40,621 nt of DNA from contig JAQVJV010000007.1 of NCBI GenBank assembly GCA_028695025.1, forward strand, positions 1 to 40,621, given 5' to 3'. Source of the stretch: Candidatus Moraniibacteriota bacterium (GTDB taxonomy: Bacteria > Patescibacteriota > Minisyncoccia > Moranbacterales > UBA11712). This document shows, in pieces, positions 1 through 8,655 of the stretch. Both the position numbers and the translations under genes were made by a program. The number at the start of each line of letters is the position of its first letter. The stretch's first letter is position 1. Under the pieces are notes generated by a model. That model saw nothing but the letters and a program-made list of their open reading frames with translations. It was not told the origin of the DNA and ran no database searches.

Positions 1-14
1 AAACGGACTCTCCT

Positions 15-689
15 TTGACAGCCATGAGGGCAATTGAAGCTTTTTGCTTCGGGGTGTATGATTTTTTCATACTTCCATTATATCAGATCCATCTAATATG
101 GTTGTCTAGATTTGCCAGTCCATTATATCTATCACCTTTCAAAATCAGTCTTCGAACCCATTGGCATCCAAAAAATCCAGGAAATCTCGATCTTTCTCGT
201 CTTAATGATTTTGTTTTTATACTGGTTGATCTAATCGAAGAAAACAGACTAAAATTCGATTTCGTGTGCGGACTACCACATGCCGGAGAGCCATTTGCCA
301 GGATAATTTCCTGGATTTCAGGAAAACCACTTTTGAGGCTAGAGAAAGTCGAGAAAGACGATGGGAAACGAGAGATTGGAGATATGATTTCCCATATCCC
401 ATTTAAGGATAACCAAGCTGTACTCATCGTCGATGATCTTATTTCAAAAGGGCGCACAAAAGATGAAGGCGTTTCAAAAATTATCAGCGCCGGACTAAAA
501 GCCATTCTATGCGTTTGTATTGACCGAGAAGAAGGAGGATCTAAACGCTATAAAAAAATTGGCATTCCTTTTTTCGCTGGCTTGACTGCTCGTGAAATAT
601 TGGGATTAGGATTCATAGAGGGACGAATATCCCCTGCTGAATATTTCTCCTGCACCGAATACCTAATGGGTTCCAAAAAATCTTACTAA
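15..689 (+). CDS. Phosphoribosyltransferase (orotate phosphoribosyltransferase-like)
   Basis: ORF with PRPP-binding loop AVLIVDDLISKGRT and upstream GLPHAGEPFA segment, as in PyrE-type PRTases. Confidence 0.7.
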   Translation: MTAMRAIEAFCFGVYDFFILPLYQIHLIWLSRFASPLYLSPFKISLRTHWHPKNPGNLDLSRLNDFVFILVDLIEENRLKFDFVCGLPHAGEPFARIISWISGKPLLRLEKVEKDDGKREIGDMISHIPFKDNQAVLIVDDLISKGRTKDEGVSKIISAGLKAILCVCIDREEGGSKRYKKIGIPFFAGLTAREILGLGFIEGRISPAEYFSCTEYLMGSKKSY

Positions 690-728
690 AAAGCCTAGAC
701 TGGTAACAATTTAAGTTTTAGGCTTTTT
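688..728 (+). terminator. Intrinsic terminator after the PRTase gene
   Basis: AAAAAGCCTA ... TAGGCTTTTT inverted repeat directly after the stop codon. Confidence 0.65.
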
Positions 729-833
729 ATATTGCCAATTTTGGGAAAGTTTGCTAATATTCAAAGAGAAATGAATGCCTCGGGTATTGACTAAATTCTA
801 TTTAGTTGTATAATTTTTTTTATTGTCCAAATT

Positions 834-890
834 ATTTGGGTCGTTAGCTCCCGCCGTCGCTAAGGCTTTGGCGGGCAAGCAGTCGGCTAG
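834..890 (+). pseudogene. tRNA-Lys 5' fragment duplicate interrupted by a GC-rich palindrome
   Basis: ATTTGGGTCGTTAGCTC (834-850) duplicates 910-926; AGTCGGCTAG (881-890) resembles tRNA 927-936; between them lies CCCGCC...GGCGGG. Confidence 0.6.
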
Positions 891-913
891 GATAATATTA
901 TTCAAGATGATTT

Positions 914-986
914 GGGTCGTTAGCTCAGTCGGTAGAGCAGTGGCCTTTTAAGCCAATGGTCGCAGGTTCGATCCCTGCACGACCCA
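914..986 (+). tRNA. tRNA-Lys (TTT)
   Basis: Acceptor GGGTCGT/ACGACCC, anticodon loop CTTTTAA, T-arm GGTTCGATCC. Confidence 0.95.
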
Positions 987-990
987 CAAT

Positions 991-1060
991 TTAAAAAAAT
1001 CAAATCTCAAAGCGCAAAACTCAAAACTTTTGACATTTGATTTTTACCTTTTGAGATTTT
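991..1060. repeat. Phased heptad array between tRNA-Lys and tRNA-Ile
   Basis: TTAAAAA AATCAAA TCTCAAA GCGCAAA ACTCAAA ACTTTTG ACATTTG ATTTTTA CCTTTTG AGATTTT. Confidence 0.75.
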
Positions 1061-1063
1061 ATT

Positions 1064-1137
1064 GGGCGTGTAGCTCAGCCGGTTAGAGCGCGTCACTGAT
1101 AATGACGAGGTCCCAAGTTCGAGTCTTGGCACGCCCA
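1064..1137 (+). tRNA. tRNA-Ile (GAT)
   Basis: Acceptor GGGCGTG/CACGCCC, anticodon loop CTGATAA, T-arm AGTTCGAGTC. Confidence 0.95.
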
Positions 1138-1184
1138 CAAAAAATAGTTAGTACACATAGGTATATTTAGAGGAGGATATATTT

Positions 1185-1391
1185 ATGGAACAACTCAAAG
1201 GTATTTTCCAATTTAAGTGCCGTACATGCGGCCGTTCTTTCAATCCAGAGAAACAAACCGAAAAATGCCCAAAATGTAACGGCATTGATCTAGAGGATTA
1301 TTCTTTATATCAATGCCCTTGCGGTTGCGGAAGCCTTCTTGACTTACCAAACATGCGCATTTTTCTTGGACTAAAAATTAATTTTTGCTGA
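1185..1391 (+). CDS. Small zinc-ribbon protein (CxxC...CxxC)
   Basis: Strong SD AGGAGG upstream of ATG; CRTCGRSF...CPKCNG motifs. Confidence 0.65.
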   Translation: MEQLKGIFQFKCRTCGRSFNPEKQTEKCPKCNGIDLEDYSLYQCPCGCGSLLDLPNMRIFLGLKINFC

Positions 1392-1412
1392 TAGCTCCTC
1401 GGGGCTATCTTT
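1389..1412 (+). terminator. Terminator-like hairpin after the zinc-ribbon gene
   Basis: GATAGCTC-CTCG-GGGCTATC followed by TTT. Confidence 0.5.
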
Positions 1413-1414
1413 CC

Positions 1415-1487
1415 GGGCCCGTAGCTCATCCGGTAGAGCGCCTGTTTTGCATACAGGAGGTGAGGAGTTCGAGTCTCCTCGGGTCCA
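1415..1487 (+). tRNA. tRNA-Ala (TGC)
   Basis: Acceptor GGGCCCG/CGGGTCC, anticodon loop TTTGCAT, T-arm AGTTCGAGTC. Confidence 0.95.
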
Positions 1488-1511
1488 CAAATCTATTTTA
1501 GAACCGACATA

Positions 1512-2210
1512 ATGTCCGAAAACGAACAAGAATTCATCGAAAAAGCAGAAGCATATATCAAAAATCACAAAAACGAGCTGATCAAACGCTTTGCCAATCT
1601 GGAAAAGTATTGTCCGGTCGAAAACCCGGTCTCACTTTTCATGGCCGGGTCACCAGGGGCAGGAAAAACGGAAATATCCAAACGACTCATTGAACAATTC
1701 GCCAACGATTCTCCGGTGCGCATTGATGCCGACGATATTCGTGAAATGTTTCCAAATTACACCGGCGCCAACTCGCATATTTTCCAGCGTGCCTGCACAA
1801 CGGGAGTCCATAAATTGTTCGACTATGTCTTGGATCATAAGCTAAACGTTATTCTGGACGGAACTTTTGCTTATGAAAAAGCGATGAAAAATATCGAGCG
1901 CTCGCTCAAGCACGATCGGCGTATTATTATCTACTATCTTTTTCAAGATCCGGCAGTAGCCTGGAAATTTACCAAAATTCGCGAAGAAACGGAAGGTCGC
2001 CGGGTTTCCAAGGATGTTTTTATTCGTTCATTCCTACGCGCCCGCGAGAATATCCAAGAGGCCAAGAGCCATTTTGGCGAAAAGATCGAGCTGAACATTA
2101 TTATCAAGGATTTCACGAAAAATATTGAGAAAGTTTATCCTGATGTCGAACGTATTGATAAATATTTGCCGAAGGTGTATACTGAAAAGGAACTTGAGAA
2201 AATATTATGA
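1512..2210 (+). CDS. Zeta-toxin-family P-loop kinase
   Basis: Walker A GSPGAGKTEI, IDADDIREMFPNYTG and LDGTF motifs typical of the zeta toxin fold. Confidence 0.8.
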   Translation: MSENEQEFIEKAEAYIKNHKNELIKRFANLEKYCPVENPVSLFMAGSPGAGKTEISKRLIEQFANDSPVRIDADDIREMFPNYTGANSHIFQRACTTGVHKLFDYVLDHKLNVILDGTFAYEKAMKNIERSLKHDRRIIIYYLFQDPAVAWKFTKIREETEGRRVSKDVFIRSFLRARENIQEAKSHFGEKIELNIIIKDFTKNIEKVYPDVERIDKYLPKVYTEKELEKIL

Positions 2211-2392
2211 TCAAGAAAATTAAAAGTTATTTTTGCCCTAAACACAAAGAGAAGAAGGATTTTTCTTCGTTTTTTAGCCGTGCTTCGGTTGAAGAAAGAC
2301 GTCAACTGATGGAAAATGTCGCTAGAAAAGCCAATGAAGATCAAAGGAGCATGATTGAGCGTTATGAAAGAGCCGGACACGAAACAACCTAA
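2207..2392 (+). CDS. Small hypothetical protein translationally coupled to the zeta-like kinase
   Basis: ATGA overlap with the upstream gene; 61 aa, charged helical sequence. Confidence 0.6.
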   Translation: MIKKIKSYFCPKHKEKKDFSSFFSRASVEERRQLMENVARKANEDQRSMIERYERAGHETT

Positions 2393-2414
2393 ATTTTTGT
2401 TTTTTTCCAAACAG

Positions 2415-2448
2415 CTCGCCTGATTCCCGAATCGTGGCGAGTTTTTTT
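2415..2448 (+). terminator. Intrinsic terminator of the zeta-like operon
   Basis: CTCGCC-T-GATTC-CC-GAATC-GT-GGCGAG + T7. Confidence 0.8.
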
Positions 2449-2466
2449 CAGGTTAAAGTAGTCTAC

Positions 2467-2497
2467 AAAAAAACGAGGAATATCCTCGCTTTTTTTA
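2467..2497. terminator. Bidirectional terminator
   Basis: A-run CGAGGA-ATA-TCCTCG C T-run between convergent genes. Confidence 0.75.
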
Positions 2498-2512
2498 TTT
2501 CCCAAATTTTCG

Positions 2513-3010
2513 CTAGTCGATCCTTCTCCGCACCACCCCAAGATATGCCACCGGTGCGGCAACCCAGAGGAATTTGTATATACCCGAAACAAAATATTCC
2601 CGCACATCCGGAAGAATGAGACTAGCCGTTTCCTTCGCTGAATACCATCCAAGGATGATTGAAAGGGAAAACCCAATCACAATTGCCGTCCCAACCGTCA
2701 CTTTCAAAAAATAGCTTGGACCTGATCCGGAAATCCGCCCGCGAATGACCGGCGAGAAAAGCATCACAAAACTCACCAGAACCGCAAGAAACAGCAAGGT
2801 TTTCATCTGCGGATCTTTGAGAAAATCGAAATCAGCGAGATTCAAAATGGCATAGGCGACATAGACACCAAGAAGCGAAACAAGAATACGGTGTTTTCCT
2901 AATGCAAAAGAAAGCGCAAAGCTTGCCAAAAGAAAAACAACCAAAAAAGAAACTTCTCCGGCCAACGCGCCCTTCAGGCCAAGACTGCTGATGAGATTCG
3001 TTAGGTACAT
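2513..3010 (-). CDS. Multi-pass membrane protein, hypothetical
   Basis: 165-aa ORF with several hydrophobic helices. Confidence 0.65.
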   Translation of the reverse strand: MYLTNLISSLGLKGALAGEVSFLVVFLLASFALSFALGKHRILVSLLGVYVAYAILNLADFDFLKDPQMKTLLFLAVLVSFVMLFSPVIRGRISGSGPSYFLKVTVGTAIVIGFSLSIILGWYSAKETASLILPDVREYFVSGIYKFLWVAAPVAYLGVVRRRID

Positions 3011-3026
3011 GTTATTTTTTACTTTT

Positions 3027-4148
3027 TTATTTTTTCAACTTCTCAAATATTTCTTTTTCCTCCCGCGTGAGATCCCGCGGTGTTACTACTTGTATCTTAA
3101 CATATTGATCGCCATGTCCAAAATGCGACAAGTGCTTCACGCCATGCCCCTTGAGCCGGAACACCTCGCCCGACTGCGTCCCCGCCGGTATTTTGAGCCT
3201 CACTTCCCCGCCAATCGTTTCCACTTCGATCTTGTCGCCAAGCGCCGCCTGCGAAAAAGAAATTTTTGCTTCCGAGTGAATATCATCGTCCTTTCTTTCA
3301 AAGCGCTTGTCGGGAAGAACATGAATAGCAACATAAAGATCTCCCGCTTGTCCCCCATGTTCGCCCGCTTCACCAAGATTTTCAAGACGGATCGACTGGC
3401 CGTCTTTGATCCCCGCCGGAATTTTCACTTTGATTTTTTCATACTCCTGGATCCGCCCGCTTCCCGAACATTTTTTGCATTTTTTCTCGGGAACTTTTCC
3501 TTCTCCGTGGCATTCCGGACAAACGGTCACCTGGGAAAAAGTGCCAAGAATCGTTCTCCGTTGAGTTTGGACTTGCCCTTCACCCTTGCAAGTGGAACAC
3601 CTCACCTTCTTCGATCCCGGCTCAACTCCGTCCCCGTCGCAACTCGAACATTTCACGTACTTATATATTTCCAAATCCTTCTCCATTCCTTCAGCCATTT
3701 CGGAAAAAGTGATTTCCATATCAACTTGAATATCCTCTCCTCGAGCCGTTCGGGATCGACGGGATCGGGGCCCGCCAAATCCAGCCTGCTCGAAAATGTC
3801 TCCAAAAATATCCTCGAAACCAGAAAATCCAGCCTGCCGCCGCTGGCCACCGCCAAAATTGAATTCGAAACCGTCCGCGAACGAGGAAAAATCGCGGAAG
3901 CCCTCGAACCCTCCAAACCCGCCTTGTGATTGCGCCTGCTCAAAAGTCTGGCCATACTGGTCATATTGCGAACGTTTTTCCTTGTCGGAAAGCACCTGAT
4001 AGGCCTCGTTCACTTCCTTAAAGCGCGCCTCATCGCCACCCGCTTTGTCCGGATGGTGCTTGTGTGCCAATTTCCGATAGGCTTTTTTGATTTCCTCGTC
4101 CGTTGCTCCCTTCTCAACGCCGAGTATATTGTAATAGTCTTTAGACAT
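3027..4148 (-). CDS. dnaJ: Chaperone protein DnaJ
   Basis: J domain with HPD, G/F region, four CxxCxGxG repeats. Confidence 0.97.
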   Translation of the reverse strand: MSKDYYNILGVEKGATDEEIKKAYRKLAHKHHPDKAGGDEARFKEVNEAYQVLSDKEKRSQYDQYGQTFEQAQSQGGFGGFEGFRDFSSFADGFEFNFGGGQRRQAGFSGFEDIFGDIFEQAGFGGPRSRRSRTARGEDIQVDMEITFSEMAEGMEKDLEIYKYVKCSSCDGDGVEPGSKKVRCSTCKGEGQVQTQRRTILGTFSQVTVCPECHGEGKVPEKKCKKCSGSGRIQEYEKIKVKIPAGIKDGQSIRLENLGEAGEHGGQAGDLYVAIHVLPDKRFERKDDDIHSEAKISFSQAALGDKIEVETIGGEVRLKIPAGTQSGEVFRLKGHGVKHLSHFGHGDQYVKIQVVTPRDLTREEKEIFEKLKK

Positions 4149-4203
4149 AAAAAATAGTATAGCCTAAGAGTATAAAATTCAAAAATACACCGCGCCCAAT
4201 AAG

Positions 4204-5256
4204 CTATACATCATATCTTATCGTCATTACCTCTCTTTGCTCCCGGACCATTTCAATTAAGCCAGTTTTTTCCAGCATTTTAATAATCAGCAAAATGACC
4301 AGTCCCAGAAAAATTTCCACAATCGTTCCCAAAACCCGCGCAGTGAGAAAAATTCCAATGGCGATAATGATCGGGACATAAAATTTGTCTGTTCCCGAAT
4401 ATTCAAAGAAACTGCGTTCCGTCTTGTCGATATAGGACATGAGGACGTTTTTCATCGGCAACTCCCCGACAACATCCACTCCAAGTTGCTTGGAAAGATC
4501 CTTTTTCGATTTGGCAAGAAGTTTTTGCTGAACCTCGACCGCCGCCGTATCTCCAATCACCTTGGCGATTCCAGGCGCACTGTCTGAATTCAGGATTGTC
4601 TCATCGACTTCTGGCTGGACAAAATTCTTGGAAAGAAAGTCGTCCACTGACATTCCGCTTGTGATATCGTCGATAATTGCCCTTTTCTCCTCCGGCAGAA
4701 CGAACCCGGCCGTCTTGAGACCGAAATCCATTTCCGCTTGAAGCGTTTCATCTTCGAGAAAAATCGGCGACGGAACTGCCGAGCGCTCGAGGAGATGGAA
4801 ATAGTAGGCAACAGCAACAACCATGCAAACAGCTGTCACGAAATATTTGAGCGTGTGGCCGACAAGGCGGTAGAAATTCAAATGAATCCCCTGCGCAATC
4901 TCTTTTTTCGCCTGATTTTCCGTGAGCAGAAAAAGACCAAAAGTAATCAGCGCCCCGACAATCGAGAGGTTGAATCCCAGAAAAAACGGATAGACAACAA
5001 ATCCAAGAACAAAACTCGCAAATTGCAGTTTCCAATTGCGCACAAACATCACCGCGAGCGCAAAAACAATCCCCCAGAGGCTAAAAGCAAGCGTCGGATA
5101 TATCCAGCTGTGAGTTGATTCTCCTAGAAAAGCCCGCCGCAAAACCCACCAACTGGCCCATGTAGCGATCACATTCAACCCGAGGATGGTATACGCAAAG
5201 ATTTTGTTTTTTCCGCTATAGGCGGACCCACCTTTGGCGGGCACGTTTTTTATCAC
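4204..5256 (-). CDS. Membrane protein, hypothetical (in chaperone operon)
   Basis: 350-aa ORF with multiple TM segments between dnaK and dnaJ. Confidence 0.7.
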   Translation of the reverse strand: MIKNVPAKGGSAYSGKNKIFAYTILGLNVIATWASWWVLRRAFLGESTHSWIYPTLAFSLWGIVFALAVMFVRNWKLQFASFVLGFVVYPFFLGFNLSIVGALITFGLFLLTENQAKKEIAQGIHLNFYRLVGHTLKYFVTAVCMVVAVAYYFHLLERSAVPSPIFLEDETLQAEMDFGLKTAGFVLPEEKRAIIDDITSGMSVDDFLSKNFVQPEVDETILNSDSAPGIAKVIGDTAAVEVQQKLLAKSKKDLSKQLGVDVVGELPMKNVLMSYIDKTERSFFEYSGTDKFYVPIIIAIGIFLTARVLGTIVEIFLGLVILLIIKMLEKTGLIEMVREQREVMTIRYDV

Positions 5257-5277
5257 TTTTTTATTTTACAACAAACT

Positions 5278-5309
5278 ATTGGGGATAGGAAATAAATCCT
5301 GTCCCCAAT
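5278..5309. repeat. REP-like palindrome ATTGGGGATAGGA-AATAAA-TCCTGTCCCCAAT
   Basis: 13-bp inverted repeat with a single mismatch, downstream of dnaK. Confidence 0.65.
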
Positions 5310-5321
5310 TTTTCTACTATC

Positions 5322-7250
5322 TTACTTTTTCTCTCCATCATCAACCACTTCGCCCTCTTTCACGTCGCCGTCTTTTTTCTCTTCCGTAGCGCCTTCTGCC
5401 GGTTTTTCTTCGGTTTTGCTTTCACCGGCCTTCGCCTTGTCCGCTTCTTGAGCTGCTGCGTAAAGCTCCTGTCCGATTTTCTGCGCTTCTTGCGACAATT
5501 CCTCCGTCGCTTTCTTGATTGTCTCCAAATCGTCGCTATCTTTCACTTTCTTTAAGGCTTCAACTTTCTCCTCGACCGGCTTTTTCTTGTCAGTGGCGAT
5601 TTTTTCACCGGCATCACGCAAGGCTTTTTCGGTTGTATATACCAGCGTATCGGCCATATTTCGTGCCTCCACTAGATCTTTTTTCTTCTTATCCTCTTCC
5701 GCATGCGCTTCGGCTTCCTTTGCCATTTTTTCCACTTCTTCCTTGGAAAGTCCGGTTGAGGCCTCAATCCGGATAGATTGTTCTTTCCCAGTTGCCTTAT
5801 CCTTCGCTTTCACGCTCAAGATTCCGTTCGCGTCGATGTCGAAAGAAACTTCAATTTGAGGCACTCCGCGCGGAGCCGGCGGAATCCCGTCAAGCATAAA
5901 CCGCCCAAGGGTCTTGTTGTCGACCGCCATTTCCCGCTCCCCTTGGAGAACATGAATTTCCACACTCGGCTGATTGTCTGCCGCTGTGGAAAATGTTTGC
6001 GACTTCGAAGTTGGAACAGTCGTATTCCGGTTAATGAGAGGTGTTCGCACCCCACCCATTGTTTCAATTCCGAGCGTAAGCGGCGTCACATCGAGAAGCA
6101 GCACGTCTTTCACATCTCCCGCAAGAACTCCACCCTGAATTGCAGCACCAAGCGCCACTACTTCGTCCGGATTCACCGTCGCGTTCGGTTTTTTCCCGAA
6201 GAATTTTTCCACCGTCGCAAGGACCAGCGGCATGCGGGTCATTCCGCCTACCATCACAACTTCATTGATGTCCCCCGCCGAAAGTTTTGCATCTTCAAGC
6301 GCTTTTTTGCATGGCTCAAGCGTTTTTTCCACCAATTCTCCGACCAGCTCTTCGAGTTTCGCTCGTGTCAGCTTCATCACCAAATGTTTCGGCCCGCTCG
6401 CGTCCGATGTGATGAACGGCTGGTTGACTTCCGTTTCCATAGCTGTCGAAAGCTCGATTTTCGCTTTCTCCGCCGCTTCTTTGATCCGCTGAAGAGCGAG
6501 ACTATCATTCGACAAATCAATTCCCTGATCTTTTTTGAATTCCTCGAGAATCCAGCCGATGATTTTTTGATCAAAGTCGTCGCCGCCGAGATGTGTGTCA
6601 CCATTCGTCGATTTCACTTCCACCGTGTCATCACCCACTTCAAGGATGGAAATGTCAAAAGTTCCGCCCCCGAGGTCATACACTGCGATTTTTTCGTTCT
6701 TTTTCTTGTCGAAACCATAGGCAAGCGCCGCCGCTGTCGGCTCATTGATGATGCGCTTCACTGTGAGGCCGGCAATTTCTCCCGCTTCTTTCGTGGCTTT
6801 TCTTTGCGCATCGTCGAAATAGGCCGGAACAGTGATCACCGCTTCCGTGATAGTTTCTCCCAATTTTTCTTCCGCGTCAGCTTTGAGTTTCTGGAGGATC
6901 ATCGCTGAAATTTCCTGCGGAGTATAGCTCTTGTCTCCCATTTTCACTTTCACTCCGCCGTTTGATTTTTCAATTTTGAACGGCATGAGCTTGAGATCGC
7001 GCTGGACTTCTTCATCTTCAAACCGGCGTCCGATGAGTCGCTTGATGGAAAACAGCGTATTTTCAGGATTGGTCACCGCTTGGCGCTTGGCAAGAAGCCC
7101 CGCCAGCCGCTCTCCCGATTTAGAAATTGCCACCATCGATGGCGTAGTCCGCGCTCCCTCCTTGTTTTCGACGATTTTTGGCGATCCGGCTTCCACTACT
7201 GCCATAGCAGAGTTGGTTGTCCCGAGATCAATGCCTAGTATTTTGGACAT
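5322..7250 (-). CDS. dnaK: Molecular chaperone DnaK
   Basis: [15 protein letters not shown] start; full-length Hsp70 motifs. Confidence 0.98.
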   Translation of the reverse strand: MSKILGIDLGTTNSAMAVVEAGSPKIVENKEGARTTPSMVAISKSGERLAGLLAKRQAVTNPENTLFSIKRLIGRRFEDEEVQRDLKLMPFKIEKSNGGVKVKMGDKSYTPQEISAMILQKLKADAEEKLGETITEAVITVPAYFDDAQRKATKEAGEIAGLTVKRIINEPTAAALAYGFDKKKNEKIAVYDLGGGTFDISILEVGDDTVEVKSTNGDTHLGGDDFDQKIIGWILEEFKKDQGIDLSNDSLALQRIKEAAEKAKIELSTAMETEVNQPFITSDASGPKHLVMKLTRAKLEELVGELVEKTLEPCKKALEDAKLSAGDINEVVMVGGMTRMPLVLATVEKFFGKKPNATVNPDEVVALGAAIQGGVLAGDVKDVLLLDVTPLTLGIETMGGVRTPLINRNTTVPTSKSQTFSTAADNQPSVEIHVLQGEREMAVDNKTLGRFMLDGIPPAPRGVPQIEVSFDIDANGILSVKAKDKATGKEQSIRIEASTGLSKEEVEKMAKEAEAHAEEDKKKKDLVEARNMADTLVYTTEKALRDAGEKIATDKKKPVEEKVEALKKVKDSDDLETIKKATEELSQEAQKIGQELYAAAQEADKAKAGESKTEEKPAEGATEEKKDGDVKEGEVVDDGEKK

Positions 7251-7293
7251 AATATTTTGATTAATTTAATAAATTATTACTAACTTCCCATTT

Positions 7294-7321
7294 TCTCCCC
7301 TGAGATTACTCTCAGGAGAGA
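7294..7321 (-). other. Intergenic mRNA hairpin hsp20-dnaK
   Basis: TCTCTCCTGAGA-GTAA-TCTCAGGGGAGA on minus strand; the only non-WC pair is a G-U in the minus sense. Confidence 0.6.
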
Positions 7322-7337
7322 TTATGAAAGTCACCTT

Positions 7338-7748
7338 TTACTTCCCATTTACCTTCACCGCGATTTTTTTCGGTTTTGCTTCCTCTGCTTTTGGAACAGT
7401 GACGCGAAGCATGCCTTTTTCATAGGTCGCCTCCGCCTTGTCGCCCTTCACATGCATCGGAAGAACCACCGACCGAGAGAAACTTCCCTCCCTAATTTCT
7501 TTTCGATAATAATCCTCACGCTTCGTTTCTTTCTTTTCCTCACGATGTCCGGAAACAGAAAGAACATCATTTTCGACATTGATATCAACATTGTCCGCCT
7601 CCACACCCGGAAGAGCCATCTCGACAATCACGTTGTCTTTGTCCTGACGCACGTCCATCGCCGGCACAAAACCGGCCGACGGCCACATATCCTCGTCAAA
7701 AAAGCGGTCAATTTCGCGAAAAGGTGTCCATCTTGTAAGTCCGTTCAT
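7338..7748 (-). CDS. Hsp20/alpha-crystallin small heat-shock protein
   Basis: alpha-crystallin domain (VIVEMALPGVEADNVDINVENDVLSVSGHR). Confidence 0.93.
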   Translation of the reverse strand: MNGLTRWTPFREIDRFFDEDMWPSAGFVPAMDVRQDKDNVIVEMALPGVEADNVDINVENDVLSVSGHREEKKETKREDYYRKEIREGSFSRSVVLPMHVKGDKAEATYEKGMLRVTVPKAEEAKPKKIAVKVNGK

Positions 7749-7799
7749 GTTTTTTCACCCCCTTATCTAGGTTAATTTTTAAACTCAAAACTTCAAATT

Positions 7800-8627
7800 T
7801 CATTCCACTTCCACTCTCGCCGCCCGCACAATCCGCCCATTCAGCCGATAGCCTTTCTGCAACACTTTTTTCACTTTTTCGCCTTTTCCAGCCATCGCCT
7901 CGTGGATCCCCGGATCAAAATCGTCTCCCGCTTTCACCGAAATTTCTTCGATATCATTATTCCGCAAAACATCTTCGAGCTGCTTTTTTATATACACGAT
8001 TCCCTCCACCCATCCGTTTTCTTTTTTCTCTTCCGGCACATGGGCAAGCGACGCCTCAAAATTGTCGACAACTGGCAAAATCTGCTCGATCACGTCCATT
8101 TTGGCAAACTTACGGAAATCTTCCTGCCGCTTCGCCTGACCTTTCTTGTAATTCTCAAAATCCGCTTGGCAACGCTTCCAGGAGTCGAGATAACCTTCGC
8201 CCTTCAAACTTTGGATATATTTCTCCAATAAGTGCTTTGTCCCATTAGCCAAATCTTGCTTTAACGCGTCATCTGGATTAAACCATTTAAATTCTTTTTC
8301 AAATTCTTCATTAGTCTCAACCAATGCTTCATCCCCATCGTATTTACACACAAAATCGATAAATACAAAATGTTTTTTCTTGTGAAAATCTTTTTCAAAA
8401 ATACTCTCATTGAAACCCATCTCCCCGATAATCTCAACATCCAAACTTGTTTCTTCTTTGGCTTCTCTGACCACAGCTTTTTTCAGACTTTCACCCATCT
8501 CGACGTGTCCGCCAAAACAAGTATATTTTCCGCCCCACTTTTTTCCTTTCGCTAGAAGAATTTTTCCTTCATTATTCACAATCAACGCTCCAACAATTGG
8601 CTCTGGATATTTTTTTTCCTCACTCAT
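7800..8627 (-). CDS. grpE: Nudix hydrolase-GrpE fusion protein
   Basis: Nudix box GGHVEMGESLKKAVVREAKEETSL followed by GrpE-like WKRCQADFENYKKGQ...ILPVVDNFEASL...FDPGIHEAM...GYRLNGRIVRAARVEV. Confidence 0.88.
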   Translation of the reverse strand: MSEEKKYPEPIVGALIVNNEGKILLAKGKKWGGKYTCFGGHVEMGESLKKAVVREAKEETSLDVEIIGEMGFNESIFEKDFHKKKHFVFIDFVCKYDGDEALVETNEEFEKEFKWFNPDDALKQDLANGTKHLLEKYIQSLKGEGYLDSWKRCQADFENYKKGQAKRQEDFRKFAKMDVIEQILPVVDNFEASLAHVPEEKKENGWVEGIVYIKKQLEDVLRNNDIEEISVKAGDDFDPGIHEAMAGKGEKVKKVLQKGYRLNGRIVRAARVEVE

Positions 8628-8655
8628 AAATCTTAAATCTTAAATCAAAAATACT

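Noticed and set aside
991-1060. Heptad arrays considered as CRISPR or as coding
   Set aside because: Units are only 7 nt and degenerate with no spacer sequences, and no cas genes are in the window; ORFs across them are not conserved-looking.
1371-1568. Minus-strand ORF of 65 aa (…LWTRGDSNSSPPVCKTGALPDELRARK…)
   Set aside because: It is the antisense translation of tRNA-Ala; a classic spurious ORF.
3200-3929. Long plus-strand ORFs opposite dnaJ, dnaK (5778-6908), clpB (18768-19658) and murF (31228-32133)
   Set aside because: Antisense shadows of strongly conserved genes; no SD or family motifs, Arg/Phe/His-rich as expected from reverse-frame translation.
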